A stretch of DNA of 64,000 nt from the NCBI GenBank assembly GCA_013396755.1, contig VWZF01003023.1:93926-157925 (forward strand), in the 5' to 3' direction. Origin of the DNA: Sclerurus mexicanus (taxonomy: Eukaryota > Chordata > Aves > Passeriformes > Furnariidae). The notes under the pieces were generated by a model. The model saw nothing but the letters and a program-made list of their open reading frames with translations. It had not been told where the DNA came from and did no database searches. The position numbers and the translations under genes are program-made. Positions 49,546 through 63,624 of this stretch are shown here, piece after piece. Position 1 is the stretch's first letter. Every line of letters starts with the position of its first letter.

Positions 49546-52500
49546 TAGCTTTATCAAAGCAAAACAGAAAGGATTACCTTGGGTAATTCTTCTTCAGTTT
49601 TATGCATCCTACTGTATCTATTCTTCTGCAAGTGGATGGCAATTGCATTCTTGACTCATGATTAGTCATCTCCAGATACTTTTCTGCAAAACTGGAAAAC
49701 CTGTCTTTTGAATAATAAGATTCCCTTTCCTATGGCCAACTTCATCTTCGTGATTAAACAGTTCTCAATAGGCAAATAAAATGCCAATGGATATGGAAAA
49801 ACAAAGCTATTAATATTCATTAAAGCAAGGATAAAAACTGTGGTTCAGGGAATTGGTATTGTAAAAAGGTAGAAGAGAGAAAATACAGAATTTTGCAAAC
49901 GGAAATACAAAATTTAAAGAAAATCACCTGTTAAATGCACGTTGCCAAAATTGTTACTGTTTTAGCAAAAACATAGTGTATAGGACGATTTGACAGACTG
50001 TTAGTACAGAAACATACAGACAATATATATTGGCTGAAAAAGCTCATGACTAACCAACACAGTGGCTAAAGATTTCAGTATGTTAAAATACAGGGCTTGA
50101 AATTCAGAGATGCAAGTTTTATTTTAGGCTTAATGGTGCCTTAGTATGTAACTTGGGCAAAGTTAAAACCTCCACAGTTCTCATTTCCTCCCTACTTTTT
50201 GAAATGCTGTAGCCTTCGGACATTGTTCTTGAGAACAAATGAGGGAGATACAAGGAATAGCACCAAATTGACCTCTGCTCCACCACTGCTATGTTTGAGC
50301 TTAGTTTGGCTCTTCAGTCTTGTAGCTGCTAATCTAAGCATTATTAAAGATCTTAATTTTTAAATTACTAGGTTTACAAGTTCTACGAATGGCTCATATT
50401 CAGATGAAGCATTACCTGTGAGGGGTCACTTTCTTCAAACTTCTCTTCACTCAACAGCAGACACAGAGAACCCACTTTGTTGTCATATCCCAAAACAGCT
50501 ACTCTGTCTCTTGCCTCACTGACTGCTTTGTCACTTCTGTTTCCTCAAAAAAGTTAACATTTGCCATTTCAGTTTCACGGGTCAGATTTCACTGGCACAA
50601 GAAACACAACTCTCTGTGAGCCTATTTTGCCCAAAATTATGGAGCAAAATGGAGTGGCACAAATATCTACCTATACTTTTGAAATACATCCTCAGCTTTT
50701 CAGTCCTGAACTGCACTTGCTCAGGCCTTTTGAAGAGTCAGGGAATTTGGACATCACTTGGCTATGCAGAGCAATGCCTAAAACCAACTCTGCTGAGCAT
50801 ACAGATCCAACGTCAGCTATCAAGAAAGAGTGTGTGTGAGTATGTTAAGCATTAAAGGAAGGAGTTTACAGGAGTTTGCTAAGAAGAAAAATGTTGAAGT
50901 CAGCTAGGAGCAAAAAGTACAGCTGGGAAGTGCATATGCATGAAGGGCTGAAGGGCTAAAATGTATCCCTTCCACCCATTCTAGATCCCCAGCCAGGGGC
51001 TGTTCTTGAGTTAAGCATCCAAACCTGATTAGCTGCTCCTACAATATGCTGAGGTACTCATGGCATCAAGTTCTACTGGAATATGAGCGAATGTACTAAT
51101 TACATTAAAAATAAACATTTTGTTAATAGAAAAATACTGGTCTTAGTTTTGTTTATCAACAATCACTACTGAGGTCTCATGCAAGAAACAGCAAGTGGCT
51201 AAGATTTACATTTTAGTTGTGGCTTTTCTATTGCCTTCTGTTAGTTTTCTGGGACAAATTATTTGCAAGCTACATATGTACTTTATGTATTTTCACATTC
51301 TAAATATATTTCTCCTATGGCAATCCTCCACAATTCTGGAAAACAAATACTCTTAATGCTAGAGAGCTCTCTGTTTAACAAAGCCACAGGAGCCATATAC
51401 GCTATGGCTTTCAATAGCTGTTTTCCAAACTCTAAAAATTGCTTAAGAAGACACATTTCTTATTGGTTTTAGTTTTCCCTTTCTTCATCCTTTCAAAATT
51501 TCTAGTTTCGAAAATCTAAATCTGAAGAATGATCTTAAAAGAAAAAAAGCTAATAAGAAAAAAAAAATCTCTTACAGGTCTCAGGCAAAGGCACTAAGCA
51601 CTTTATCTCAGAACCAAACGTTTCATCTGAGATCTCAAATCCAGCTTCTTAACTCAATGAAGATTATACATAGGATTATTGGTCTATAACATCCAAGCAA
51701 ATAGCAACCCAGAAGAGATATCCCATGTGACAAATTCTGAACCTTATACAGCAACGACGCTCTCTAGTCAATTTCATATTTTTCCTCCAATCCATTTTAA
51801 AAGCAGTCCCCATTTGCCTTTGCTTATTACTCAAATTAACAGAAGGAACACAGCTCCAGAACACCTCCCTACAAGTTGATCACAATGAGGCACTTGGGAA
51901 ATCTGAGCATTTAATCCATAGCCATTCCATTCATATTCCCTAAGACTGCCTGGGCTTGCATATATGTATACATTTAAATTGGAGGATTTCTCTATATAAG
52001 TTTGTTTCATGTTGCGAGTTCTTGTAATAGCTGTCATTTAAGTTCTGCTTCTGATTTTCACATATATTTGCACCTGCTGCCACTTTAGCTTGAAGTATTT
52101 TGACATATCTCAGGTAAGGTTCAAGACAACATGCTGCCCAGCTGATGAAAAACAGAGTCAAACTATGAGAGTATCAGTATAAAAAATTAAGTTTTCTTTA
52201 CAGATGACTAACCAGACAACAGAAAGTATCTGTGGCAGGAATTTTTTTGGGGGTGGGGTGGTCAGAATTTACACAGAAGCAGGGTGTGTTTTACCTGAGA
52301 TGTCAAGTGAGAATATGCGTCTTGTGCAATTCACATTTTCAGCCAATTACTTCTTCATTGATTTAGGCTTGTTTTGTCTTCTAAAAATATTAAATCAACA
52401 ATCTTAAATCAGACTCAGGAATTCAAGGAGGCCTATTTTCAGGGGCTGGCTGGAGCACCACTGACAGCAGGATTCAGACAGCCTCCAGCCTGTACCTAAT

Positions 52501-54348
52501 ATTAAACTGAATTAGGAATATAAATTTCCTTATGTTTTTACATTATGTCATGTAAGTATTTATTGGCAATTCTCTCATGTTTGGTTACACAGTACATGTG
52601 AAAAATGCCAAATAATTGCAAAAGAGAATCGGGTAAACTCAACACTTTCAATTAAAAGAAAGGGAGAGTGCTTTCTCTTCCCATTTCAGTATGCGGGCAT
52701 CAAAAGGGATCCTTGAAGAAATCCCCGTGTGCCAAATCAGATAATATCTAATAACTTCCTTATGGAACACTTGTAACTTGATGACAAATGATGTCATTAA
52801 AAATTCAGGGATTTGCCATGTTCTTGCATTTCTAAGGTATGTTTACCAATGCATTCATAAATTTAACTTCCTCTGTATAAAAGTGCCTTGCAAGTTATCA
52901 AGTACTCACAAATACTTGTAAGAGAAAAAGAAGCTAAAGCAAAGAAATGTGACCTTTTCATTTCTTGTTAACCTCAGATTATTTCAGAAGTTTCATCATA
53001 ACAGGCTAACTGATGCTGACAGTAACTGAGTAGGAGATGTCACAGAGAATGCTCCTGGGCATAATAACTACTGTCTCCCACAAAGTATGTGCATTTATAC
53101 AGACGTAAATTATGATTCCTTGTTCTTCCACTTAATGGTAAGTTTAATGTAAAGTTCATTTATTCTTCACACATTCTTCTAAAACTGAATCCTCCTTTTC
53201 CATTACTGAATCATTAACTTAATGAACCTCTAATTTACCTTGTCAGTGTTTAAGAATCTAGACCAGGAGTTCAAGGGTTTTATTTTGTTACCATATGAGT
53301 CTTTGAAAAGATTAGTTACAAGCAACTATTTCTGTAAGCAGTTCTGCAATGGGCACAAAGAAAAAGAAAGTCAATTTTGTGAAAATAAAAGCTGAACATG
53401 ATCTTAAAAAATAACATACCAAACTCATAATGAAAATAAGAAAAATAAAAAGCAAGTTTTACTGAAAAGAAACACTGGTTTGAAAAGGAAAAAAAAAAAG
53501 GCAGCATAATTCAAACAATTCTCAATTCAGTTTGTTCTTCATAACCATGGTGCATGCTACTTTGACTTGCCAAAAATAGTGAATTAGAACAGTGGACAGC
53601 AGTCAGATTGCCAGGACAGCCTGCATTATAGAACAGATCACTGTCAGACTGAACAGTCACAACAATGATACTTTTAGAGATAAAAGTATAATTTCAGCAT
53701 TTGGTCATAGATCTGAAGAAATGTATAGATAGATGGATTTGTGCAACCTTCAGAGTGCTTTGCTTCCTTCTAAAGTACCACTGAGTCCTCAGACCACACG
53801 TTGATATCAGAACATTTTGATAATTTTAGGACTTGTAACTTTTGATCAAGCGGGGATTTGACCCTTATATGAAATACAGTTTATCTTGGTAGCTGATTAC
53901 TCAGAGATCTAAAATCAAAGACACTGTTTCCCGCAACTTGAGTTGCAACAGCAATGTGAGAAGCTGAAAGTGCTTCTCACCACAGTGAGTGCCTTTCTCC
54001 AAACTCATGAATTTTGCATGAAAATTATCACATAAAATCAGACTCAAATACTAAAGCAAGATGCAGTTACCGTGCCATGAGTGTTGTTTCTGATTATTAT
54101 TAGCCTTCGACAGAGAGCCCAGCAGAGAGATCGAATAAGCTACACCCATCCACCCGTGAAAGCCAGTTCATAGAATAGTGAAGCAGAATGAGATTTATCC
54201 TGTGAGAGTTTTTCCTATCAGAAGCAATCCATTCCTGTAACCACAAAGTGAGGCCCATCAGGAGAAATCAGGAGAGTTTCACCCTAACAAAACTGAATTA
54301 CTTTGCTAATTTACATAGTAAAGCCAGTCTCAAGCTAACAACAAAGCC

Positions 54349-54362
54349 TCTTTTTTTTTTCC
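54349..54362. repeat. T homopolymer
   Basis: A run of about ten to eleven T residues preceded by CTC. The minus strand could read it as a short poly-A, but no retrogene lies beside it. Confidence 0.7.
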
Positions 54363-54900
54363 TAAGCATACCCTAGACCCTCCTCTTCAGTATGTCCCAG
54401 CTGCCACAATGACCATGGGATATGTCAAGACTGGCAGGCAGAATATATGTCCTGCCCCTCACAGTCTTGTCTTTCAAAAGGAGTTTATACTCTTGATGAA
54501 TGGCTCCTAAGCATCTTTCAGCTGCTGGATGAATAGGACGTGGTGGGACCTATCATATCTCTGAGAACTACACCTGTCAACAGGAAAGTAGTGTATGAAT
54601 AAGGGCATACCTGAATGAGCACAGACGAATTCAACTCTTGACAGTGCAAGAAAGAGCTCAAATGACACTCACTGTGCATTAGAAAAATTAAGTGAGAAAA
54701 AGAAAGAGGGGAGCTCTAAAACAGCCAGGGAAGAGGGTGGAATTTAATATGTGGAGAGAAATTAAGAGTTTAATAAAATATTATTTGCTATGTACACTTG
54801 ATTCAAAGGGATGAGAATGACTGCACAGGCAGAGCAAGACAGAAGACAAGAAAAGCCTAGTAGGGTAGACACACCAGTTAGTGAGCTAGTGCTCAGTTAG

Positions 54901-54927
54901 TTTTGGTACACATGTCGTGTACCAAAA
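54901..54927. repeat. Perfect 11-bp inverted repeat with 5-base loop
   Basis: The left arm TTTTGGTACAC (54,901-54,911) and right arm GTGTACCAAAA (54,917-54,927) are exact reverse complements, separated by ATGTC. A transcript from either strand could form an 11-bp stem. Confidence 0.95.
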
Positions 54928-55539
54928 TTTGCACATCTCATTCACCCTGAGCCAGCAGTCCGTCTATGGCAAAAATTTCATAATAGCCAAGAAAGATTCA
55001 AAACAGACCAACAAAAGTCATAGGACAGCACAGAGTGTACTGATCAACAGCCTGTCTCCAGGCTGGCCCACAGGTTGGCTTTTCCCATGTGGGCAATGAC
55101 TCAAGGACAGCATCCCTCAGGCAGCATGGGTGGTGTCTCTCTACTACAGATGCCTAGCTTCTTTTCTAGGTATCCAAAAATGCTTCAGGGGCATTTGGCA
55201 GAACACTGAATGAACTTTGTGTTCACTTTATGAGTCAACATTCAAGCTATTGTAAGGCAGAGCCCAGGAAAGATAAGGTAATTATGAGCCACATCAATCT
55301 ACAAGGAGATCTCTGACCAGTCCAGATAAAAGATACAGGGAGCTGCCTAACAGCTGCACCAGGTGGGTCACTGTCCTAATGCTGCCACAAGTCACCAGCC
55401 AGAAGAGGTCATCTAAGACTCATCCCCTCTAGTTTCTTTCCTTTTTGAGGCAGGAAGAAAGGAGTGAATTAGTGTCAAAACAACCTGAAGATTTCTCTCA
55501 AGTATTAAGCAGATGAACAGGGGTTTTTTTGTTTATTCT

Positions 55540-55645
55540 AAGTCCTTCAGCTCCTTCCTCTTGCTCTCTGTCCTACCACTCCTCTCTTCCACTCCTTCAT
55601 GCTTTCTTCTAACCTTCCATGCTCATCTGCCTCTTATTTTCCATT
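55540..55645. repeat. Pyrimidine-rich tract
   Basis: The plus strand is strongly biased to C and T with many TCCTTC, CTCTC and CTTCC groups and no strict period. Like the block at 31,717-32,055, it creates long chance open frames. Confidence 0.65.
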
Positions 55646-57044
55646 ACAAATGTGTTCAGTATTTCTCATCTTACAAAACATCAGCCCAGAACTATTATAA
55701 GTCTTCCCACAATTTTCATCTCAAACTCAACAAACACAATGCATCCACCTACTGAAGGTCATCTTCCAGTTTGTGGGCCTGACTCTGAAGGATGGATCTT
55801 TTACACCTCAAGAAAGTTTTTGAAGATTTGTTTTTGGAGGAAACTCAGCATCTGAATTTCACTCTTAGTCTCCTTTGCTCACTCTTCTGATCAAACTCCC
55901 CAAATCTGTTTTTTAATGTTGATGGCTTCCATGAATTTCCTCACTTCTACATTCACAGTGTTCCCTCCTTCCTGCTCATCTTTCGGAAATCTGACGCAGA
56001 AACACCAGCTTCACTTACATGTAAAATCCTCTAACTGATTATACTCCTCCTGCCTCTTACTCCAAATGAGTTTGTCTTGTCACACTGAAAAATACATTGG
56101 GAATAAGTTTAAAATAACTAAACTCAAACTGAATTTCATAGAACTGAGTTGCAAAAAAAGTCTGCAAAAATTCTTTTTTCTTCCTCCTGAGCTTAGTAGT
56201 GATTTCAGTATTATTTAAAAGAGGCAATGATTTGTTTAAAGACATTTTATGTTTAAAATGTGACTAAAATCTTATTTTAAAAGCTTAAAGGACAGCTGAA
56301 AATGAAAGAAAATATTTAAAGGCCAAAGCAAATTTAAATTAATCACTCCATCTTTTCCAGATGTTTCAAGTAATTTAAAAAATTTTTAAAAGTGAATTAT
56401 TGCCAGAAAATAAATTACTTGAGTGGCTTTTGAAGCTACACAGAGCAGAATGTTTTCAAGTTAAGAGTTCATAAGCCACTGATTTCATTTTTAGCAACAG
56501 ATTTCATATAGCTGAGGCTTTTTTTTTTTATTGCTATGTCAACGCAAAAGAACACCAAAGCAAATTTGCTTGGCAACATATTAGGCATGCTATCCATTTG
56601 AAGTGCCTCTATCTGATATAAAGAGTTCTTTATTGAAAGTTATTTTGTTTCTTTTATTTTATGTCAAAATAATAGTAAATCAGAGCAATCAGAAAGCATT
56701 TCACCACCACTGCTTATACTTTGATAAGCACAAACAATTCATGCTTTTAAATGATACGAGCCTTCTCCGTGCTAAGAACAAACTCACACTGGCTTTTGAT
56801 TAATCAAAACATATCAGTCACTGTGCCGTTAACTGAATTGAGTTACAGACAGCTTCTACCTATGTTATTTCATAAATATGCATTTATGAAAATAAAATGG
56901 CAATTGGTTGGTTCTCATGATAATTTGTGTTTATTATTAGAATGACTGCTGTATTTTTTTCTTCTGAAATGAACATGGTTCCATGCCATTTACTTAGGTA
57001 GATGTACATTTCTGTAGAGTAACACTTTAATATGGTTTTTCTTT

Positions 57045-57062
57045 TCAGATATATATATAAAT
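57045..57062. repeat. Short AT dinucleotide run
   Basis: ATATATATATAAATAC, about five AT units. Confidence 0.75.
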
Positions 57063-59950
57063 ACAAATTCCTTTTAAGAAAAGAAGAGCACGTACTGAAC
57101 AAAGTAGAGTCAGTGAAGTGTGGTAGGCAGAAACAACATAATAAGAATCCCAAAAGGTTTCACGTATTTGTGACAGCACCAGCATCTTGGCAATCCCAAC
57201 TCCCTCACATACACATTGTGGCCATATTATGTGCTCAAGGAGTGCAAATGTTACAGAAAGGATCAGGGCAGAGTTAAGCATTAGGAGTGTCTTATAACTG
57301 GCAAGAGACAGTAACCCAAATACCATGCACTTCAGCTGCAGAATAGTGATTTTGACATTACTCATACAACTTACCTCATTTTTAGACAGGCAAAACAAAC
57401 TGGGAGGGCTACTGATTGAGCCAGCAGTTCAGTCACTTACCAACTAAATTCTTCCTTTTTCTTACCTCAGAACTCTTTAATCAAAAACTAATTATCTTCA
57501 GATGCCATTTTGTTAAACAGCCCTGGATGAAACAAGCCCCCAGAAGCAGTGTGAAGCCCCTAAAGTCAGTATATAGCAAGTACAGAGTATCTATAACAGG
57601 AACATGGCTTTCTGGGAATAGTCTGCACCTCAGTCCTACTGATAACAATATGCATAACACCTGAATATTTAAAATAAAAAGCCTGAAAATGGAAGATATT
57701 AAGACTTCATTTTTCAATTACTCATTTCCTTCTACACACTACATGAAATCTTTAAGGTTTGATATTTTCCCCTCCCGACTCCCCAGAATGCTTCTACAGG
57801 TTGCTCTGTGGTCCTCTGGTAGATAAGTGTAATCATGAGCAGAGAATACACTAGTTGAGGTATTCGGAGTTTGATTCTAGTATTTGAAAGTAAAAAGGAG
57901 AAACACCTCTCATAAAGCAAAGAAAAGCACGTATAAAATGCTCTTTTTGTTTCCAGTGCTGACTAGCTAATTATGAATATGTGTAATATATGCATGGCTC
58001 CTAACACAGTCCTATTGCCCTGGACCACTGAGGGCAATGGTCTACACAGCCCCACTGCAGCCTGTTAGACAGATGGCTGCGTGTTGTTCTCGCTTGGCTC
58101 ACTGGACAGAAAATGGGGGATTTCTAATGAAAAGCTAAAAGGTCTGTTTCCCACAATTCCTTCGCATGATTTACAACAATCATGATGATTTAAAACTGGC
58201 AACCGCAGACCAGAATGCTTGACTACTATTGTTTTAGTAGCACAATCAAATTACCCATTTTGAGCTTTTACAATTAACTTGTTACATGCGTAAGTTATCA
58301 CTTCCTAAAAAGTAGTATTACCAGACAAAAAAATTCAGCAGGGAATAGCAACAGGAACAATATTCTGAATATAATTCCTAATCTGAGCCACACTGACAAG
58401 TCCTTTATCGTAATACATATTTTATGTCAAAATATAATTTTAGAAACTTTTAGGCAGTCTGTTCTTTTTCATTCCAGTCCTAGAAAAAGAATGAAGGAAG
58501 GTCTTTAAAAATAAACATATAAAATTCCTGAACACTAAGATAATTGCACAGATATTTAAGTATTTCCTTAGGCGCTTAAAGCTTTAATTAAGAATCCAAG
58601 CCACAAAGATACCTATGCCAAAGCTCACACCAGCCAGATATCTGCTTCTTTCACAAGTTAGGATTATGAATTATGGCAGGATCCCTTTGTAAGCATGCAT
58701 GATGAATCAGCCCGAAGTGTAAAAGGTCATTCTTTTTGTGAGGAGATTTGTCATCAACATTAATAGGTTAATTCCACATGACTGACATGCAGCTGTGAAG
58801 TATACAGAACATTACAATAAACATCAGTGCACTCCTGTGCACTGTGGGATTACACAGAACAAGAATGATGCAAAAGAAAGCTTTCTTTATATATCAAATT
58901 GAGGAAAAAATAATGAATCACACCAAGTGGGCGGCCAAGCAGAATTTGCTCTGTAAAATAGCTATAAAGAAAAAAGTGGGGTCAGCTGATACTTCAGTAA
59001 GAAATTTGGATGTTTAATGAACCACAGATCTAAGAACTTCAGTGAAGAAAGTTAATAGTTCATACTAATCAGATCCTTTCCTATCTAAGCTAGCGGAATC
59101 CAAAAATGGCATTGCAACACTGGCAGACATCAGCCGTGTACACACTGTCCTGCCAGCTGAAAAATGAGCCGAGTGTTGTATGTAGATCCTCCCTCACTGC
59201 TCAAATCCTGCCTTCCCAATCAGGTTTGTTTTACTATGGTCCTGACCATGGAGAGACATCAAACCCTTAGAGGTATATTTCCTACTTATTTACTCTGTAT
59301 TTCAGATTTCATCCAGCAATCCTTGTGGCTTGCTCTTGTTTAGTCCAGGTTACATTCATGTAAGGTGTTAAGAGGATAGCCCAGAACACCAAACCTTCTT
59401 CAAATGCAGTTGTGGAAATGTGTCTTGTAGCACAACGAAGATTTTGCAAACAGTACCACTACTAACTACTCTTAAATGCCGCAGCAACTGTATTTCTGGA
59501 AAATTTGCTTCAATTAAATAAACTATGAGTAATCAAGAGCAGTTATTTCACTGCTGGGAGAAGACAGCAACATGCAGGTAAGCAGTACCAGCTTCTTCAA
59601 CCACCCTCCTGGTGCTGGCAGCTGTGTGAGCATGAGGGTCTGCTTCACTATGAAAATCAAATATGTACTTGAAACCACCACAGTCGCAAACACAGTGATC
59701 ATTTCAAGGATATTGTAATCTTTGAAAGCATCAAGAGATACTGGCTTTGGCTTTAACTTTATGAGAAACCTGCTCACTAGAGAGCAAATGACCAGTTTCC
59801 TACTCAGGTGAAATTACAATGGAGATATACAACATCATAGAAACCTAGCTGACTCTGCTTCAGGGTCTTTTCCTGTTCTTCTATATCTGTCATATAATTA
59901 TTTTATTCTGAGAATATCAGGGTTCCACAATTTCCTTAGACAGTGTTCAG

Positions 59951-59997
59951 AAAAAAAAACAAACCACGCACAAAAAAAAAACCCACAGAAAAAAAAG
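59951..59997. repeat. A/C-rich low-complexity tract
   Basis: Three A-runs of eight to ten bases separated by short C-containing groups. It is similar in kind to the tracts at 4,321 and 10,813. Confidence 0.85.
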
Positions 59998-61050
59998 TTC
60001 TATAGTATTAAAAAGAAGAAAGTCTCACAATTGTATGCATTATACAACTTAGACATAGCCCAAGAGCCTGACAAATAGATAAACATTTTTAGGCTTCTGG
60101 AGACAAAGGTTTCGTGCCCATGGATCAATCAGTGGTTTTCCAGAGTAACACTTGCAATTCTTGGGCTTGTTCTTTCTCTGCAAAATCTTGAAGAACCTCT
60201 TGGTATTTATTCTTTGTAGTGATCATGTATTTCAGATGTTACAAAAGCATAGGAAAAACATTCCACAGAAGTACAAATTATTATCCCTCAGCTTAATATC
60301 AGCCACAGTAATCTGCAGGTATATTCTCTTTCCTCAAAAAATCCTTGTATTTCAATATTATATTAATACAAATCAGTTTCTTTTACTTAGATAGTCCTTT
60401 CCATCTAGGCCATTCTACTTTGAAAGTAAATTACTCACCCATTGCCAGCTTTAGAAAGGAAACACAGGAAAATGTAAATTAATTCACAGTTCAACAGAGG
60501 TAAGAAGAATTGCTCCTTAACTGTGGGTCATGAGTATGAATACATTCAAAGCTTTCACATCTTATATTTACCTTCGGTGCAACTTGAACTTCCTTACTGA
60601 AAGGTAGAGATTTATCACCATCTGCAGAGACTGGGATTGTAGTAATCAAATAACTCCAGCAAGAACTATATGATTTCTTTATTATTGTGCCATCCTTCAA
60701 ATTATTTAGGAGCAAAATTCAGTAGCTGCACCAGAGCAGAGTGATCTGTCTTCTCTCTAAACTACACTGGGGCACAGCTGCTGGAAGCCCTGGATAGCAC
60801 ATGAAGATGGCAGTTCCATCAGGTGCCAGAGGAGGCATCAAGAGCCTACCAGCTTTCACAGAAGCATCCCACACACATGTAGTAAGAATTCAGCATAATT
60901 TTCCAAGGGATTTTGATAGATTTGCTGAAAACATTTGATTGATTTCAGATATTTTCCCACTATAAACTCATACTGCTGAATACAGCTCACATTTAATGTA
61001 GCCATGATTATTCTAAGAAGCACTGTAATAAGTCCAACATATGTCAAAAT

Positions 61051-61140
61051 GTTGTCGGTGTTTGATTGGTTTTGGGGGTTTTTTTTGGTTGTTTGGTTTG
61101 GTGGTGCTTTTTTGTGTGTGTTTTTTTATTCTTTTATTTA
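61051..61140. repeat. G/T-rich low-complexity tract
   Basis: The plus strand has T-runs separated by GG, GGG and GTGTGTG. On the minus strand this is the same A/C-rich type as the tracts at 10,813 and 59,951, only inverted. Confidence 0.88.
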
Positions 61141-61162
61141 GCTACTACTTACGTATATTCTA

Positions 61163-61185
61163 GCAGTAGTAGTAATAATAGTAAT
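61163..61185. repeat. Compound GTA/ATA trinucleotide microsatellite
   Basis: GCAGTAGTAGTAATAATAGTAA pattern just after the G/T-rich tract. Confidence 0.8.
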
Positions 61186-63624
61186 TGATACATAAAAATA
61201 AAAGCACTTACAGACCCAAAATCTCAAGGGCTGACATCCTGGACTATTAAAAGTCAAGCTTCAATAGTTTTAGTTTGAATGTTCATTTATTTTTAATATA
61301 AGATGGACCAGCACGAAGCTTCTGAGAAAGCTGCTATGTATTTATAAGCTTTTGAATTCAATTAAAGCTAGATACTACTGTATACTGCTCAGTGACATGG
61401 TGCTGGCAATCAAAAGCTGTGGTGATGCAAGCACTAGGTTTTCTGATTTGAACACATTACTGCACTGACTGCCAAAACCACAGGACACCACCAAGTGTGC
61501 ACACACAATTCAGAGTGTCCTGATGTTATTTATGAGGTTCTGGGAAAACAGATCTTGCTAAGACTAAATTGTAACATTTAGAGATTAATTATGTTATTGA
61601 GAGAGATTTCCTAGTGGTTTGATACTACAAGAAACCAATTATACAATATAATAACCACAAGAAAAGAGAAAGGGAAGTCTTTAGTGATGTCTCTGTTGGA
61701 AATCCATTAGAAACAGTTCTACGTGATTATGAAATTGAAATTAAAATTCTGTTCTCCCCTTTCAGACCGGATCTTCACTGAGCTAAGGCTTTCCTCCTGT
61801 TCAAAATCCTTGGCCAATTTGGCCTTAGCATCTATCAGGACATTTCTTTCTCCATCACAGGAATTCATGATGACTGCTGTTTTTTACTAAAAAAATATCC
61901 AAAACCTGTTCAGGTCTAGACCACCAGTTTGCTGAAGCCGTAATGACCTCCATATGGAAAAGCAGAAAAGGAGCAAAAGGACTAGTATCACATTTCCCCA
62001 TCTGGGCTGGGTCTAAACCAAGTCTAAACTAACCATGGGAATGTTCCCAGGCACATTGTCCCTGCAAGAGCATTTATCCATTTCCCATGAAGTCTGGTTA
62101 TGTCTAAAGCTAAACTGTTACCATGATCCCTGGCAGATCCCCAGCTTGGATCAATTGCTTACCACAGCTGAAAGCAATTCTTAAGCATGTTTTAAGAACA
62201 AAACATGTTGATAGTAAAGAGGTGGGCCATTCTGCATCAGCTGGTCCCATTCCCAGGCATGCTTAAGGTACCAATCCATAGCTCCCAGGCAGCCATTTCT
62301 GCCCTCTGGAGGCACCCACCTCAGGGGGATGCTACAATGCCACATTCACAGGGCTGTGGTGTGACAGCAGGAATGCTACAGCCATGCCTTGTCAGTTCAT
62401 GACCTCACTCAGAATAACCCTGCAGCCCTCACAAAATGCATCAACCAAGGAGGACCCTATGCAGATGATTTTTAACGTTCTGAGAAACAATGCAAATATC
62501 TCTGCTGGTTTTGAATACTGTGAATCATACCAGCTGTCAAGCCACTTTTAGCAGAGGCACAGTCTCAATAATAAACAGAAGCTATTAACAAAGAACTGTG
62601 GAGGTCTATAAGAGGCCATATTGGAAATGACACAACATAATATGCAGAATACAAAATTCTGAGACTGAAAAAAATACAGTCCTTTTAACAGACTACATTA
62701 TGCCTAAGTTTAAAACTCTGTTTACCATTGTATGAGACGTTCAAAAGAGCTATAAAATGTTTATCATTTTCTATTATATTTGAAGTATTTTTTCTGTAAA
62801 GGAGGGGATTTTTGACTAATCACATTTCTCATCAAATATATTTCATATCAATATTTTAGTCTGTAGTAACTCCTGGGAAGGAAATCCTTAATAATGGTTA
62901 TTATTTGTACAGTGTAATGGTAAAATAAAAGTGCATTGTAATTTGTTCTCCTGCGTTTACATTTACATATGCCAGGACAAGACATTTATACTATACTGAT
63001 GTTTAATTTTTAATAGACTGGCTGCACGCTGAACTGTTTTGTTGAACTCCTTGCCCCTTAGAACATTTACAACTGCATCATCTCCCCACTGGTTGGAGTA
63101 GTGACTTGTAAAGTACACACTGAGCCTTAAACTGTGAACCATTATCATCTCATGTCCCTTTAAGATCCAGGGATGATAGATTATGCTAACTAGCTGATAA
63201 ACTTGTAACCAAAGATTCAGAGTACAACTGCCCAGCCAAAATACAGATGGGATGGATGGAATCAATAAGGGTACCAACCAGTTTCCAAGGACAAATGACC
63301 CCATAAAGGGATACATTAAAATCAGAACTTAGTTCACAAAAAAAATGTTACTTAAACTTAAGTTACCCTAAGTAAAATATCCTGCTAAATTTTATAACTA
63401 TTTTTCCTAATTTTCCATAGTGTGTCCTGTGTTGGTGCAGTACTAGATAAAACTGTGACATACATACTAAAAATTAGTCTGAAATGCAATCAGAAGCAGA
63501 CAGGAAAAACCACACAGCAATAAAGAGAGAATAGAAATTATTAAATCTTTACAAAAAATCAGCAATTAATTCTTTTTCTTGCATTCTTTTAGGGACTACC
63601 ACTTTCAGGTCATTTGTAGCAAAT

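Larger units (their letters stand above)
49546..63624. other. Long intronic stretch with no recognised gene or CR1 copy
   Basis: About 14 kb of AT-rich DNA holding only simple repeats, a pyrimidine-rich block at 55,540-55,645, a perfect inverted repeat at 54,901-54,927, and an AT-rich segment at 56,270-56,540 that looks compositionally constrained. No exon with splice signals or protein motif was found on either strand. Confidence 0.55.

Noticed and set aside
59523..59777. Minus-strand 84-codon frame with hydrophobic stretches, considered as a membrane-protein exon
   Set aside because: Hydrophobic runs arise easily from T-rich DNA. There is no acceptor or donor pair and no family match.
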